Numbered from the stretch's first letter, positions 8,660-16,752 are shown. The stretch is DNA of 20,715 bases from Caulobacteraceae bacterium (GCA_003136615.1 PLFA01000196.1:7842-28556); one strand, 5' to 3'. Notes: generated by a model from the sequence alone, not told the origin. A program made the numbers and translations.

Positions 8660-10333
8660 TCACGGCCGCGCGGCTGCGGTCGCCTGACGGATGGCCGCGA
8701 ACTCCGAGCCGCTGTTCCAACTTGGCCAGGCGCTGGAATTGGCGACCTCTTGGCCCACCGCATAGATCAGGTCGACATCCTGGGCGGCCCCCCGCAGATC
8801 CCAGTCGGCGTCCCAGGCGTCACAGGTCTTGTGATAGCAATGTGCCGTATAGTCATCGACCCATTTTTCTCCCGCCGCGCGACCGCCGTTCACAAGATCC
8901 GGGCCCCCGCCGATGGCCATGAGCAGCAGAGTGGGCACGCCGCGTTTGGCCAGGGAAAAGTGATCGGCGCGGTAGAAGAGCCCCCGCTCGGGATGCGAAT
9001 CCGGCGTCACCACGCGGCCCTGCGCGGCGGCGGCGCGGTCCAGATCGCCTTCGAGGCTATCCTGACCCGCGCCGATGAGGACCACATCCCGGGAGGGGCC
9101 GGCGGTCTCCAGAATATCCATGGTGAAATTGGCCGCCGTGGTCGCCAAGGGATAGATCGGATGAGTCGCATAGGTCTCCGACCCCAGGAGGCCCCGCTCC
9201 TCGGCGGTCCAGATGGCGAAAACCACGGTTCGCGCCGGCGGCGGGGCGGCGGCGAAGGCGCGGGCGATCTCCAGAACGCCGGCGACGCCCAGGCCGTCAT
9301 CATTGGCGCCGCGCCGGATCGTGGCTCCCGTGGCGTCGGGCGGCCCCACCCCATAGGCGTCCCAGTGCGCCCCGAACATGACGGTCTCGCCCGGCCGCGT
9401 GGCGCCGGGAATCCTGGCCAGAATGTTGTGGCTCTGAATGAGGCTGTGGGTGACCGGCGCCGCTAGCGTCAGGTTGGCCGCGCCGATGGCGATGGGGTGA
9501 AAATCCGCGCGGCGGGCGCGAACCTTGAGGGCCTCGAAATCCAGGCCGGCGCGGCGGAAGAGCGCCACCGCCGCGTCACGCTGCAACCAGCCCTGGACGA
9601 GCACCGGCTCAGGGCCGCCCTGGGGCCGCACGATGTCGAACACTTCGCCCAGGCCCGCATTTACCGTGGACCAGCCATAGCCCGCCCCCGGAGTCTCATG
9701 CACGATCAAGGCGCCGACGGCGCCGCGCCGGGCCGCCTCCTCGAATTTATAGGTCCAGCGGCCATAATAGGTCATGGCCTTGCCGCCGAACTTTCCCGCC
9801 ACGGGGTCGGTGGCGAGGGCCTCGAAGTCGGGGTCATTGATCAGGAAGACCGCGATCTTTCCGTGCAGGTCGGCGCCCTTGAAATCGTCCCAGCCTCGCT
9901 CGGGCGCTGAAACGCCATAGCCCACGAAGACCATCGGCGCCTTGCGGATATCAACCGCGTCCACGGGCCGGGCGGTGGCGAGAGTGATGTCGCGTCCCCG
10001 TTCGGGAATGACGGGGGCGCCCAGCCCATTGATCCGAAGCTCCGTCGGCGCGCCCATGAGAGTGTGGACCAGCGGCACATCCTGGGTCCAGCTTCCCGCC
10101 TCGCCCCCGGGCGCGAGACCCAGGGCCTTAAAGCGGCCGATGAGATAATCCAGCGTCACCGCCTCGCCCGGCGTGCCCGGGGCGCGACCCTGGAAGGGAT
10201 CGGACGCCAGCGCCTTCACCGTCGCCGAGAGTTGGGCCGGATCTACTGGGTCGGAAGGCGCCGCGGCCTTCGCGGGACCAAGATCGAGGATCAGGGCGCC
10301 CAGAACGGCGCAAAGCGGGAGGCTCAGTCTCAT
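8660..10333 (-). CDS. M28 family zinc metallopeptidase with PA domain, exported
   Basis: Exported aminopeptidase or carboxypeptidase-like metalloenzyme of 557 residues. A signal peptide (about 1-24, ending GPAKAAA) precedes an N-terminal region and a protease-associated domain inserted at about 130-250. The catalytic domain has the full two-zinc set: His323 (AHWDAYG), Asp345 (GANDDGLG), Glu378/Glu379 (TAEERG; general base and ligand), Asp406 (MDILE) and His458 (ADHFSLAK). The C-terminus has two cysteines (AHCYHKTCDAWD) that could pair in the periplasm. The upstream base context CGAGGTCCTGAAGAAG gives only a weak ribosome site. It lies 55 bp after aguB and 48 bp before the DPP IV gene, so it is most likely cotranscribed with the latter. 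Substrate preference cannot be read from the sequence. Confidence 0.93.
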   Translation of the reverse strand: MRLSLPLCAVLGALILDLGPAKAAAPSDPVDPAQLSATVKALASDPFQGRAPGTPGEAVTLDYLIGRFKALGLAPGGEAGSWTQDVPLVHTLMGAPTELRINGLGAPVIPERGRDITLATARPVDAVDIRKAPMVFVGYGVSAPERGWDDFKGADLHGKIAVFLINDPDFEALATDPVAGKFGGKAMTYYGRWTYKFEEAARRGAVGALIVHETPGAGYGWSTVNAGLGEVFDIVRPQGGPEPVLVQGWLQRDAAVALFRRAGLDFEALKVRARRADFHPIAIGAANLTLAAPVTHSLIQSHNILARIPGATRPGETVMFGAHWDAYGVGPPDATGATIRRGANDDGLGVAGVLEIARAFAAAPPPARTVVFAIWTAEERGLLGSETYATHPIYPLATTAANFTMDILETAGPSRDVVLIGAGQDSLEGDLDRAAAAQGRVVTPDSHPERGLFYRADHFSLAKRGVPTLLLMAIGGGPDLVNGGRAAGEKWVDDYTAHCYHKTCDAWDADWDLRGAAQDVDLIYAVGQEVANSSAWPSWNSGSEFAAIRQATAAARP

Positions 10334-10356
10334 CTTCTTCAGGACCTCGATATGGC

Positions 10357-10384
10357 AAAAACCACATGACGCGTCAGGACGTGG
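10357..10384 (-). terminator. Intrinsic terminator or attenuator between aguB and the M28 gene
   Basis: Read on the minus strand, CCACGT (10384-10379) can pair with ATGTGG (10367-10362), including one G-U pair, around an 11-base loop that itself contains GACGCGTC. Five Ts (10361-10357) follow at once. This is the best intrinsic-terminator shape in the window, and it works only in minus-strand RNA, matching the flanking genes. It may separate an S9-aguA-aguB unit from an M28-DPP IV unit or reduce read-through. The short stem makes this uncertain. Confidence 0.45.
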
Positions 10385-10388
10385 CCGT

Positions 10389-11267
10389 TCACGTCGGTCG
10401 GGCCGTGGTCAGGGCGCCGTAGAGATCGGGTCTGCGGTCGCGGAAGAAGCCCCAGGCGGCGCGGTGGGTGGCGAGGAAATCAAGATCGAAGCTCGCCACG
10501 GCGATCCCGGTCTCCGCGCGGCCGAGGTCCGCGACGAGGTCGCCGCGATGGTCGCTGATGAAGCTCGACCCATAGAAGGTCTGGCCCCCTCCGGGATATC
10601 CAGGCCAGGGCTCAAAGCCCGTCCGATTGGCGCCGACCACGGGGATAATGTTGGAGACGGCGTGCCCCTGCATCGCGCGCCGCCAGGGCGCCGCGGTGTC
10701 GAGACTGGGGTCGTGGGGCTCGCTGCCGATGGCGGTGGGATAGAAAAGCGCCTCCGCCCCCATCAGGGCCATGGCGCGGGCGGCCTCCGGATACCATTGG
10801 TCCCAGCAGATCCCGACGCCGAGGCGGCCGTGGCGGGTGTCCCAGACCTTGAAACCCGTGTCGCCTGGCCGGAAATAGTATTTCTCCTGATAGCCGGGCC
10901 CATCTGGGATGTGGCTTTTTCGATAAACGCCGAGCAGAGAGCCGTCGGCATCGGCCATGACGAGGCTGTTAAAATAGTGCGGCCCCTCCTTCTCGAAGAT
11001 GGAGATGGGCAGGACGACGCCCAGTTCGCCTGCTAGGGGCGCGAGGGCTCGGACGCACGGATGGTCGCGCCAGCGATGGGCCTCGGCGAACCACCGCTCA
11101 TCCTGAAACACGCAGAAATAGGGGCCCTGAAACAGTTCGGGTGGCAATATGACCTGGGCGCCGGCGGCCGCGGCCTCGCGGATCAACCCGGAGATCAAGG
11201 CGATATTGGCGTCGCGGTCGGCGGTGAACGGCGCCTGCAGCGCCGCCACGGTGATTGAGCGGGCCAT
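10389..11267 (-). CDS. aguB: N-carbamoylputrescine amidase
   Basis: Cytoplasmic nitrilase-superfamily enzyme that hydrolyses N-carbamoylputrescine to putrescine, CO2 and ammonia, the second step of agmatine use. The 292 residues contain the Glu-Lys-Cys triad: Glu44 (LPPELFQG), Lys117 (YRKSHIPDG) and Cys154 (GICWDQWYPE). The surrounding sequence (QGPYFC, PGYQEKYYF, AIGSEPHDP) is that of the carbamoylputrescine amidase branch rather than a generic nitrilase. The ATG at 11267 overlaps the aguA stop by one base (TGATG), so the pair is translationally coupled and follows pathway order. A TTG three bases further upstream is also in frame but unlikely. No signal peptide, unlike the peptidases on either side. 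Confidence 0.95.
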   Translation of the reverse strand: MARSITVAALQAPFTADRDANIALISGLIREAAAAGAQVILPPELFQGPYFCVFQDERWFAEAHRWRDHPCVRALAPLAGELGVVLPISIFEKEGPHYFNSLVMADADGSLLGVYRKSHIPDGPGYQEKYYFRPGDTGFKVWDTRHGRLGVGICWDQWYPEAARAMALMGAEALFYPTAIGSEPHDPSLDTAAPWRRAMQGHAVSNIIPVVGANRTGFEPWPGYPGGGQTFYGSSFISDHRGDLVADLGRAETGIAVASFDLDFLATHRAAWGFFRDRRPDLYGALTTARPT

Positions 11268-12259
11268 CAAGCGGGTTCCTGCTGGCTGATGCAGTGAAAA
11301 GAGCCGCCGCCGCTGATCAGGGCGCGGGAAGACAGGCCGATGACCTCGCGTCCGGGAAAAACCTTGGCCAGAGCCTCCAAGGCTTGCCCCCCAAAAGGCT
11401 CGGCATAGATGGGCACGACCACCGCGCCATTACCTATCAAAAAGTTCATACTGGAGGCGGGTATTATTGCGTCCTGCTCATCAATGATCCGGCCGGGCGC
11501 GGGAATGCGGACTACCTTCAGCCGGGCGCCCGTCGCGTCCCGGGCCTCGGCGAGGACCTTGGCGGCCGCGTCATAAACCCGGGCGTTCGGGTCATCGGCG
11601 GCCACCGCCACGGGGCAGGCCGCGACGCCGGGCGCGAGGAAGCGCGCGAGATTGTCCACATGTCCGTCGGTATGATCGTTGAGCAAGCCGTCGCCGAGCC
11701 AGATGACGTGGCGCGCGCCGAGCGCCTCGGCCAGGGCCGTCTCGGCCCTGGCGGCGTCCCAGCCAGGATTGCGGTTGGGGTTCGTGAGGCATTGACGGGT
11801 TGTCAGCACCGTACCCTGACCGTCGTGATCGAGCGCGCCGCCTTCAAGCACGAACTCATGGCGGGTGAGATTCGCGGGTGAGGCGGCGGCGATCTGGTCG
11901 GCGACGCTTTCATCGCCCGGCAGCTCATAGCGCCCGCCCCAACCGTTGAAGCGAAACGCCGCCGCTTCTTCGGGGGCGGTAAAAATGGGGCCGGTGTCAC
12001 GTAGCCAGATATCGCCAAAGCGTCCGGCTACGATTTCCACGCCAGAGGCGCCGCCGAGAAGCGTCCTCGCCTCCGCCGCCGCGGACTCGCCGCAGGTCAT
12101 CAGCTTGACCCTCTCGCGTCCCGGACCCGCCAGGGCCAGAGCCAGGGCGGCCACCTCCGCCTGGGCGGGGGCGAGGTTGTCTTCCCAAAGATCGGCGTGG
12201 CTGGGGAAGCCCACCCACATGGCGCGGTGGCGCGCGAATTCCGCCGGGACGGGACCCAT
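11267..12259 (-). CDS. aguA: Agmatine deiminase
   Basis: Converts agmatine to N-carbamoylputrescine and ammonia; a cytoplasmic guanidine-modifying enzyme of the pentein fold. The 330 residues show the expected substrate and catalytic motifs: WLRDTGP (85-91, Asp88), FVLEGGALDHDGQGT (136-150, Glu139), HTDGHVDNLARF (196-207, His200) and the catalytic cysteine in GGGSFHCISQQEP (Cys323). It is slightly shorter than many homologues but complete at both ends. The start lies 6 bp after the stop of the upstream S9 peptidase gene, with GGGGAG and a nearer GAG in front of the ATG, and its stop overlaps aguB. No arginine decarboxylase, the usual source of agmatine, is in the window, so agmatine must come from elsewhere in the genome or from outside. 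Confidence 0.96.
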   Translation of the reverse strand: MGPVPAEFARHRAMWVGFPSHADLWEDNLAPAQAEVAALALALAGPGRERVKLMTCGESAAAEARTLLGGASGVEIVAGRFGDIWLRDTGPIFTAPEEAAAFRFNGWGGRYELPGDESVADQIAAASPANLTRHEFVLEGGALDHDGQGTVLTTRQCLTNPNRNPGWDAARAETALAEALGARHVIWLGDGLLNDHTDGHVDNLARFLAPGVAACPVAVAADDPNARVYDAAAKVLAEARDATGARLKVVRIPAPGRIIDEQDAIIPASSMNFLIGNGAVVVPIYAEPFGGQALEALAKVFPGREVIGLSSRALISGGGSFHCISQQEPA

Positions 12260-12265
12260 CAGAAC

Positions 12266-14239
12266 TCAACTCCCCAGATAGGTGGCGAACCAGGCCAGTT
12301 GCCGCGCGCGCAGATCCTTCAGATCCGCCGGATCACGGATGGCGTGGCCCTGACCCTGATAAACAATGAGGGAGGTGGGAACGTCCTCCGCCTTCAGGCC
12401 GTGCCAGAACTCAAAACTCTGGGGCGCCGGGCACTCCACGTCGCGCTCGCCCACATAGATCAAGGTCGGGGTGCGCGCGTTTTTGATGGCCAGGATCGGG
12501 GACGCCTTTTCGTATATCGCGGGGTCGTCATAGGCCGAGGCCCCGAAGAAGGGGATCATCCACTTGTCGATGCCGTTTTCACCGTAATAGCTGATCCAGT
12601 TGGCGATGCCGGCCCCCGAAATGGCGGCGGCGAAACGGTGCGAATGGGTCACCGTCCACATGGTCATGTAGCCGCCATAGCTGTGGCCAAAGACGCCCAG
12701 GCGCTTGTCGTCCACGGGGGCGAGGGTCTCAACCTTGTCCACGCCTGCGAGGATGTCACGCAGGTCGCCGCCGCCGAAATCGCGCACATTGGCCCGCGTG
12801 AAGGCCTCGCCCTGGCCATAGCTGCCGCGGGGATTGGCATAGAAAACGTAGTAGCCCCGGCGCAGCCACTCCGCGATGGGGAAGAGACCGTCGTCATAGG
12901 CGGCGACATAGTGGGGCGTGACCGCGGCGCTGGGTCCGCCATGGATTTCCACGACCAGGGGATGGCGCCCGGGTGTGGGAGCGAGAGGGGCCAGCAGCCA
13001 TCCCTGCACATCGAAACCCTCGTTCTTCCAGGCGACGCTCATGGCGCGTGTCTGAGGGGCCAGGGCGGCATTGCTCTCTGTGACCGGGCGAAACGCCGGG
13101 CCTGGGGCGCCCGCGAGGATCTCGGGCGCATGGGTGAAATCCTGGGATTCGGCGGCGGCCAAGGCGCCATCGGCGCTGAAGCTTACCCGGCCATCCGCCG
13201 CGCGGGTGCTGACCGGCGCGGCCCAGCGGGTCTCGAGCGCGCCGCGAACGGTATCGACGGATACGATTTCTTCCTGCTCGCCCCGCAGCAGGGTCGCCAG
13301 GAGGCGCCCGTCCCGCCAGCCCGTCAGGGAGGTGAAGGTAGCCTTCAATCCTGGCGTGATGTCCTTCGCCACTCCGCCTGAGAAAGGCGCCGCGTAGATA
13401 TCGCCGCCCACCGAGCCGAAATCACTCATGAGGCCACCGATGAAGACCACGGATCGCCCGTCGGGAGACACGCGCGGCGCGTTCATCTGGACATCGGGCG
13501 CCGCGATAACCCGCGCGGGCGATCCGTCCAGATCCACGGCGATCAGCTTGGCGATCCACCAGTTATCGTCGCCATTGCCCTTGGCGGCGGTGGCCACGAA
13601 ACCCTGGCCGTCCGGGCGCCAGTCATATTCGTAGATGAAGGTGTCGGCCGGCGAGACATAGCGAAGGGCGCCGCCCGCGGCGGGCAGCACGGCGATCCGT
13701 TTTTCATCGGCCACGGTGAGGGCGTCGATATCGCCCACCAGTTGCGCGCCCGCTTCCACCGCGCCCGTTTCCTTGTGGGCGCCCGGCGTCGCCATGAGGG
13801 CGATCAGGGTTCCATCCGGCGAGAAACGCGGCGTCTGGGCCACGCCCGCAAGGCTCGCCAGGACCTTGGCCTGGCCGCCCCTCACCACGTCCAGCGCGGC
13901 CTGGCCCGTCTCCGCATCGGTCGCGATAAAGGCCAGGGCGGCGCCATCCGGCGACCAGGTGAGACCGGCATAGCGGCAGGCCGGGCAGGGGTCATAGGTC
14001 GCGACGACCGCGCCGGTCAGGCGATCACGGACAACCACCGGTCCCCGCGGGCGTTTGGTCGTGGGCGCCAGGGGCTGATCAGTCTCGACGCTGGCGATCA
14101 AGGCCCCGGAAGGCGAGAGGCTGACCTCGGCGAAGGCGTGCAAGGAGGGCGGGGAGGGTGTCTGGGCCGACGCGGCGTGAACGAACGAGACCGCCAGCAA
14201 AAGACCGGCGCCGAGGCCAAGGCACTTGAAGCTCGCCAA
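12266..14239 (-). CDS. S9 family prolyl-oligopeptidase-type peptidase, exported
   Basis: Serine peptidase of 657 residues, closest in layout to acylaminoacyl peptidases (S9C). The start is set at the TTG at 14239: GGGAGGGG (14255-14248) lies exactly 8 bases before it, and translation from there opens with a signal peptide (MASFKCLGLGAGLLLAVSFV, cleavage near AASAQ). A TTG at 14269 would add ten residues. A WD/PD40-like propeller (about 35-400) carries repeated SPDG/SADG turns. The hydrolase domain has Ser520 (GHSYGGYM), Asp600 (GERDVECP) and His632 (GQGHAI). The DPP IV double-Glu motif was not seen, so a different cleavage preference is expected. A CPAC pair (85-88) might form a disulfide. 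It is the first gene of the minus-strand cluster, 6 bp before aguA, and divergent from the oxygenase gene. Confidence 0.91.
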   Translation of the reverse strand: MASFKCLGLGAGLLLAVSFVHAASAQTPSPPSLHAFAEVSLSPSGALIASVETDQPLAPTTKRPRGPVVVRDRLTGAVVATYDPCPACRYAGLTWSPDGAALAFIATDAETGQAALDVVRGGQAKVLASLAGVAQTPRFSPDGTLIALMATPGAHKETGAVEAGAQLVGDIDALTVADEKRIAVLPAAGGALRYVSPADTFIYEYDWRPDGQGFVATAAKGNGDDNWWIAKLIAVDLDGSPARVIAAPDVQMNAPRVSPDGRSVVFIGGLMSDFGSVGGDIYAAPFSGGVAKDITPGLKATFTSLTGWRDGRLLATLLRGEQEEIVSVDTVRGALETRWAAPVSTRAADGRVSFSADGALAAAESQDFTHAPEILAGAPGPAFRPVTESNAALAPQTRAMSVAWKNEGFDVQGWLLAPLAPTPGRHPLVVEIHGGPSAAVTPHYVAAYDDGLFPIAEWLRRGYYVFYANPRGSYGQGEAFTRANVRDFGGGDLRDILAGVDKVETLAPVDDKRLGVFGHSYGGYMTMWTVTHSHRFAAAISGAGIANWISYYGENGIDKWMIPFFGASAYDDPAIYEKASPILAIKNARTPTLIYVGERDVECPAPQSFEFWHGLKAEDVPTSLIVYQGQGHAIRDPADLKDLRARQLAWFATYLGS

Positions 14240-14364
14240 GATCAAAACCCCTCCCACATGGATATCCAACGCGTTCTTTAGGAGAGGCTGGCCATGGGCG
14301 ATAGGCTGACGGCAGTCTCTGGGGTCATTGATTTCCCGCTGGGGTCGTGAATCTAACGTCTCCC

Positions 14365-15303
14365 ATGGCCCCGCCGACCCTCGTTCCCATATCCCTGGCG
14401 CTCCAGGATCGCGATCCCGCCGCCTTCGCCGCCGAGATGGGGCGAAGCTTCGCGCGCCATGGATTCGCGGTGGTGACCGACCCCGACCTGGATTTGGCGA
14501 GGATCGCGGGCGCCCTCGACGCCGCCAAGGCCTTCTTCGCGCTCCCCGACGAGGTCAAGCGCCGCTACGCCATCGTCGGGGGACTGGGCCAGCGGGGCTA
14601 CACGCCAGTTGGGGTGGAAACCGCCAAGGGCGCGACCGCCAGCGACCTCAAGGAATTCTGGCACGTGGGCCGCGAACTTCCGCCCGGCCATCGCCTCAAG
14701 GCCTTCATGCCAGAGAATATCTGGCCCGAGGCGCCGGCCGACTTTCGCCCCGCCATGCTGTGGCTGTTCGAGGCGCTGGATGAGCTCGGAGGTCGCCTGC
14801 TGAGCGCCGTCGCGCTCTATCTCGGGGTTGAACAAGACGCCTTCGCCAGCGCAGTGGCCGAGGGCAATAGCGTGCTACGCCTCCTGCACTACCCGCCAAC
14901 GTGCGGCGGAGGCCCCGCGATCAGGGCAGGCGCCCATGAAGATATCAACGCCATCACGCTCTTGCTGGGCGCCGAGGAGGCAGGTCTTGAGATCCTGGAC
15001 CGGGACGGCGCCTGGCGGGCGATCGATCCGCCGCCAGACGCGGTGGTGGTCAATATCGGCGACATGCTTTCGCGCCTGACCAATGACGTTCTGCCGTCCA
15101 CGACCCACCGCGTCGTCAATCCCGCGCCGGAAAGGCAAGGCGTGGCGCGCTATTCCACGCCGTTTTTCCTGCATTTTCGACCCGACTTCATTATCGAGAC
15201 GCTGAGCTGTTGCGTGTCGCCGGAGAGACCGAACCGGTATCCGCAGCCCATCACGGCCGACGACTTCCTTCGCCAGAGGCTGAAGGAGATCAAGCTAGGT
15301 TAG
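14365..15303 (+). CDS. Isopenicillin-N-synthase-like 2-oxoglutarate/Fe(II) oxygenase
   Basis: Cytoplasmic non-haem iron oxygenase of 312 residues. The N-terminal DIOX_N part (about 7-110) includes GFAVVTDP and FFALPDEVKRRY; the C-terminal jelly-roll has iron ligands His191 and Asp193 (HEDINAIT) and His248 (STTHRVVNP), with Arg262 in RYSTPFF as the RxS residue that binds 2-oxoglutarate. IPNS-fold members include ethylene-forming, penicillin-forming and many uncharacterised enzymes; the substrate cannot be told. The ATG at 14365 is preferred: a GTG at 14347 is also in frame, but the six codons between have AT-rich third positions unlike the rest of the gene, and neither has a good ribosome site. 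It is divergent from the S9 peptidase gene and convergent with rpmB. Confidence 0.9.
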   Translation: MAPPTLVPISLALQDRDPAAFAAEMGRSFARHGFAVVTDPDLDLARIAGALDAAKAFFALPDEVKRRYAIVGGLGQRGYTPVGVETAKGATASDLKEFWHVGRELPPGHRLKAFMPENIWPEAPADFRPAMLWLFEALDELGGRLLSAVALYLGVEQDAFASAVAEGNSVLRLLHYPPTCGGGPAIRAGAHEDINAITLLLGAEEAGLEILDRDGAWRAIDPPPDAVVVNIGDMLSRLTNDVLPSTTHRVVNPAPERQGVARYSTPFFLHFRPDFIIETLSCCVSPERPNRYPQPITADDFLRQRLKEIKLG

Positions 15304-15313
15304 GATAGCTCAA

Positions 15314-15334
15314 CCGCCCCGTGTTCCCGGGCGG
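15314..15334. terminator. Hairpin in the convergent gap oxygenase/rpmB
   Basis: CCGCCC (15314-15319) pairs with GGGCGG (15329-15334) around 9 bases in the 37-bp gap between the two convergent stops. It could serve both genes, but there is no T run on either side. Confidence 0.3.
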
Positions 15335-15340
15335 GAAGGC

Positions 15341-15637
15341 TCAGGCCGTGGGGGCGCTGGCGATCTTGGCCTTGACCTGGCGCTTGATCTTCAGAGCGCG
15401 GGCCGAAAGGGCCTCATCGCGGGCCTTGAGCAGAAACACGTCTAGGCCGCCGCGGAAATCCAGGGTGCGGCGGGCGGCGTTGGAAATATTCAGGCGGAAA
15501 TTGCGGCCCAGGCTCTCGGACTGCAGGCTCGCCGTGGCGAGCGCCGGCAGAAATCGGCGCTTGGTCTTGATATTGGAGTGGCTCACATTGTGGCCGACCA
15601 TCGGGCCGACCCCGGTGAGTTCGCAACGGCGGGACAT
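15341..15637 (-). CDS. rpmB: Large ribosomal subunit protein bL28
   Basis: 98-residue structural protein of the 50S subunit, basic throughout. The N-terminus MSRRCELTGVGPMVGHNVSHSN and the block KTKRRFLPAL are characteristic of bL28; the C-terminal half (ARRTLDFRGGLDVFL, ALKIKRQVKAKI) is of the longer alphaproteobacterial type. Only Cys5 is present, so this is the form without a zinc ribbon. The gene is single and has its own promoter upstream, with a leader of roughly 65 bases. Confidence 0.97.
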   Translation of the reverse strand: MSRRCELTGVGPMVGHNVSHSNIKTKRRFLPALATASLQSESLGRNFRLNISNAARRTLDFRGGLDVFLLKARDEALSARALKIKRQVKAKIASAPTA

Positions 15638-15708
15638 GGCGCTCTAAATCTGATCCAAAAGCTGACGCGCCCGCGCCCTACAGGGAAGCGGCGGGAACGG
15701 GAGGCGGC

Positions 15709-15738
15709 GATATAGTCGGAACGCGCCTCACGCGTCAA
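15709..15738 (-). promoter_or_regulatory. rpmB promoter, housekeeping sigma type
   Basis: On the minus strand, TTGACG (15738-15733) is followed after exactly 17 bases by CTATAT (15715-15710), with the extended form ACTATATC ending at 15709. This matches the Caulobacter sigma-73 pattern (TTGACG and GCTANAWC, from established knowledge) closely. Transcription should start near 15702, about 65 bases before the rpmB ATG. Confidence 0.7.
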
Positions 15739-15785
15739 GGACGGGCGGGGCGCGTTAAGGCGGAGACCGTCACGGCACAGAGAGC

Positions 15786-16577
15786 TTAGCGCTCCGCCAA
15801 TATGAACAACCGGGGAAACGGCAGCAGCACCACGCCGTCGGCCAAGGCCGGATAGGCCGCCTCCAGCCGCTGGCGATAAGCTTGAAGATAAGCCGCGCGG
15901 TCGTCGGGGCCGAGGGGGTCCAGAAACGGGCGTAGACCGGTCCCCTTAACCCATTCGACAATCGCCCCTGCGCCCGCCAGGGGATGATAATAGGTCGTCC
16001 GCCAGATTTCCACCTTGGCGAAGAGCGGTCGCAGAAGAGCATAATACCAGTCAGCGCCCGGAAGGGTCGTGCGGGCGGCCGCGGCCTCCCGGAGACTCTC
16101 TCGCCAAGGTCCGTCCGCGGCGGTCTCCCGCATCCAAACGTGGCTCGGCTGATCGAGATTATCCGGCATTTGGATGGCGAGCGCCCCGCGTGGGCCAAGA
16201 CGCCGCGCGATGGCCGGCAAAAGAGTCTCGTGGCCAGGGACCCATTGCAGAACAGCGTTCGCGAGAATGATCTCGGGGCGGGGTGCGCCCGCGTCTATAT
16301 CAGCGTCGGCGAAAGCCCAATCCTCGACGTCGGCCAGTTTGAACTCCACATCCGGAAGCCGCTCGCGGGCTGCGACGATCATCTCGGGTGAATTGTCAAA
16401 CCCCTGAATCCTCGCCCCGGGAAACCGCGCCGCCAGAACCTCCGTGGAGTTGCCGGGACCGCAGCCGATATCCAGGGAGAGAGAGACATCGCCGACGCCG
16501 ATCGCCCCGACCAGATCGCGGACCGGGCGGGTGCGTTCATCCTCGAAGGCCAGATACTGTTTTGGCGACCAGGTCAT
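15786..16577 (-). CDS. tam: Trans-aconitate 2-methyltransferase-like SAM methyltransferase
   Basis: Class I SAM-dependent methyltransferase of 263 residues; the family methylates trans-aconitate, a by-product that inhibits aconitase. The start MTWSPKQYLAFEDERTRPVRDL is typical of Tam. Motif I is LDIGCGPGNSTEVL (35-48); Asp61 follows the second strand (QGFDNSPEM) as the ribose-binding acidic residue; NAVLQWVPGH (about 125-134) is the substrate-side motif IV region, and DNLDQPSH is also shared with Tam. Length is slightly above the usual 250-258. AAGAG 7 bases before the ATG is the likely ribosome site and lies partly inside a strong dyad. The gene stands alone. The substrate is inferred from family resemblance only. 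Confidence 0.88.
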   Translation of the reverse strand: MTWSPKQYLAFEDERTRPVRDLVGAIGVGDVSLSLDIGCGPGNSTEVLAARFPGARIQGFDNSPEMIVAARERLPDVEFKLADVEDWAFADADIDAGAPRPEIILANAVLQWVPGHETLLPAIARRLGPRGALAIQMPDNLDQPSHVWMRETAADGPWRESLREAAAARTTLPGADWYYALLRPLFAKVEIWRTTYYHPLAGAGAIVEWVKGTGLRPFLDPLGPDDRAAYLQAYRQRLEAAYPALADGVVLLPFPRLFILAER

Positions 16578-16584
16578 GTCGGGC

Positions 16585-16616
16585 TCTTGTGGCTCTGGGG
16601 CGCCCTAGCCACAAGA
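16585..16616 (-). promoter_or_regulatory. Perfect 10-bp inverted repeat directly upstream of tam
   Basis: Arms TCTTGTGGCT (16585-16594) and AGCCACAAGA (16607-16616) are exact inverted repeats around a 12-base spacer that itself holds the palindrome GGGCGCCC (16598-16605). The near arm ends 7 bases from the tam start codon and contains most of the AAGAG ribosome site. It could be a repressor operator or an RNA hairpin that hides the ribosome site. Confidence 0.6.
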
Positions 16617-16752
16617 CCTCGTAGGGAACGAAGGCCGAATGGGGTGGTGGTCACTGATTCGGACGCGTTTCGTTTCTCACCTGTTCATGGCGCCGTTCAG
16701 ACCGCGTTAACTTCGCGAAATCGCCCGCTCCGCCCGCCTCTTTTGATTGCAT

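Noticed and set aside
8171..9466. Long plus-strand open frame (431 codons) opposite the DPP IV and M28 genes
   Set aside because: It spans two well-supported genes and their gap on the other strand, shows no domain motif, and its Gly/Arg/His-rich composition is that of an antisense frame in GC-rich coding DNA.
12197..13381. Plus-strand open frame (394 codons) opposite the S9 peptidase and aguA
   Set aside because: Antisense shadow of two confident genes.
14259..14268. 10-bp palindrome TGGATATCCA upstream of the S9 peptidase start
   Set aside because: Palindromes of this length are expected about twenty times by chance in a window of this size, and nothing else supports a binding site.
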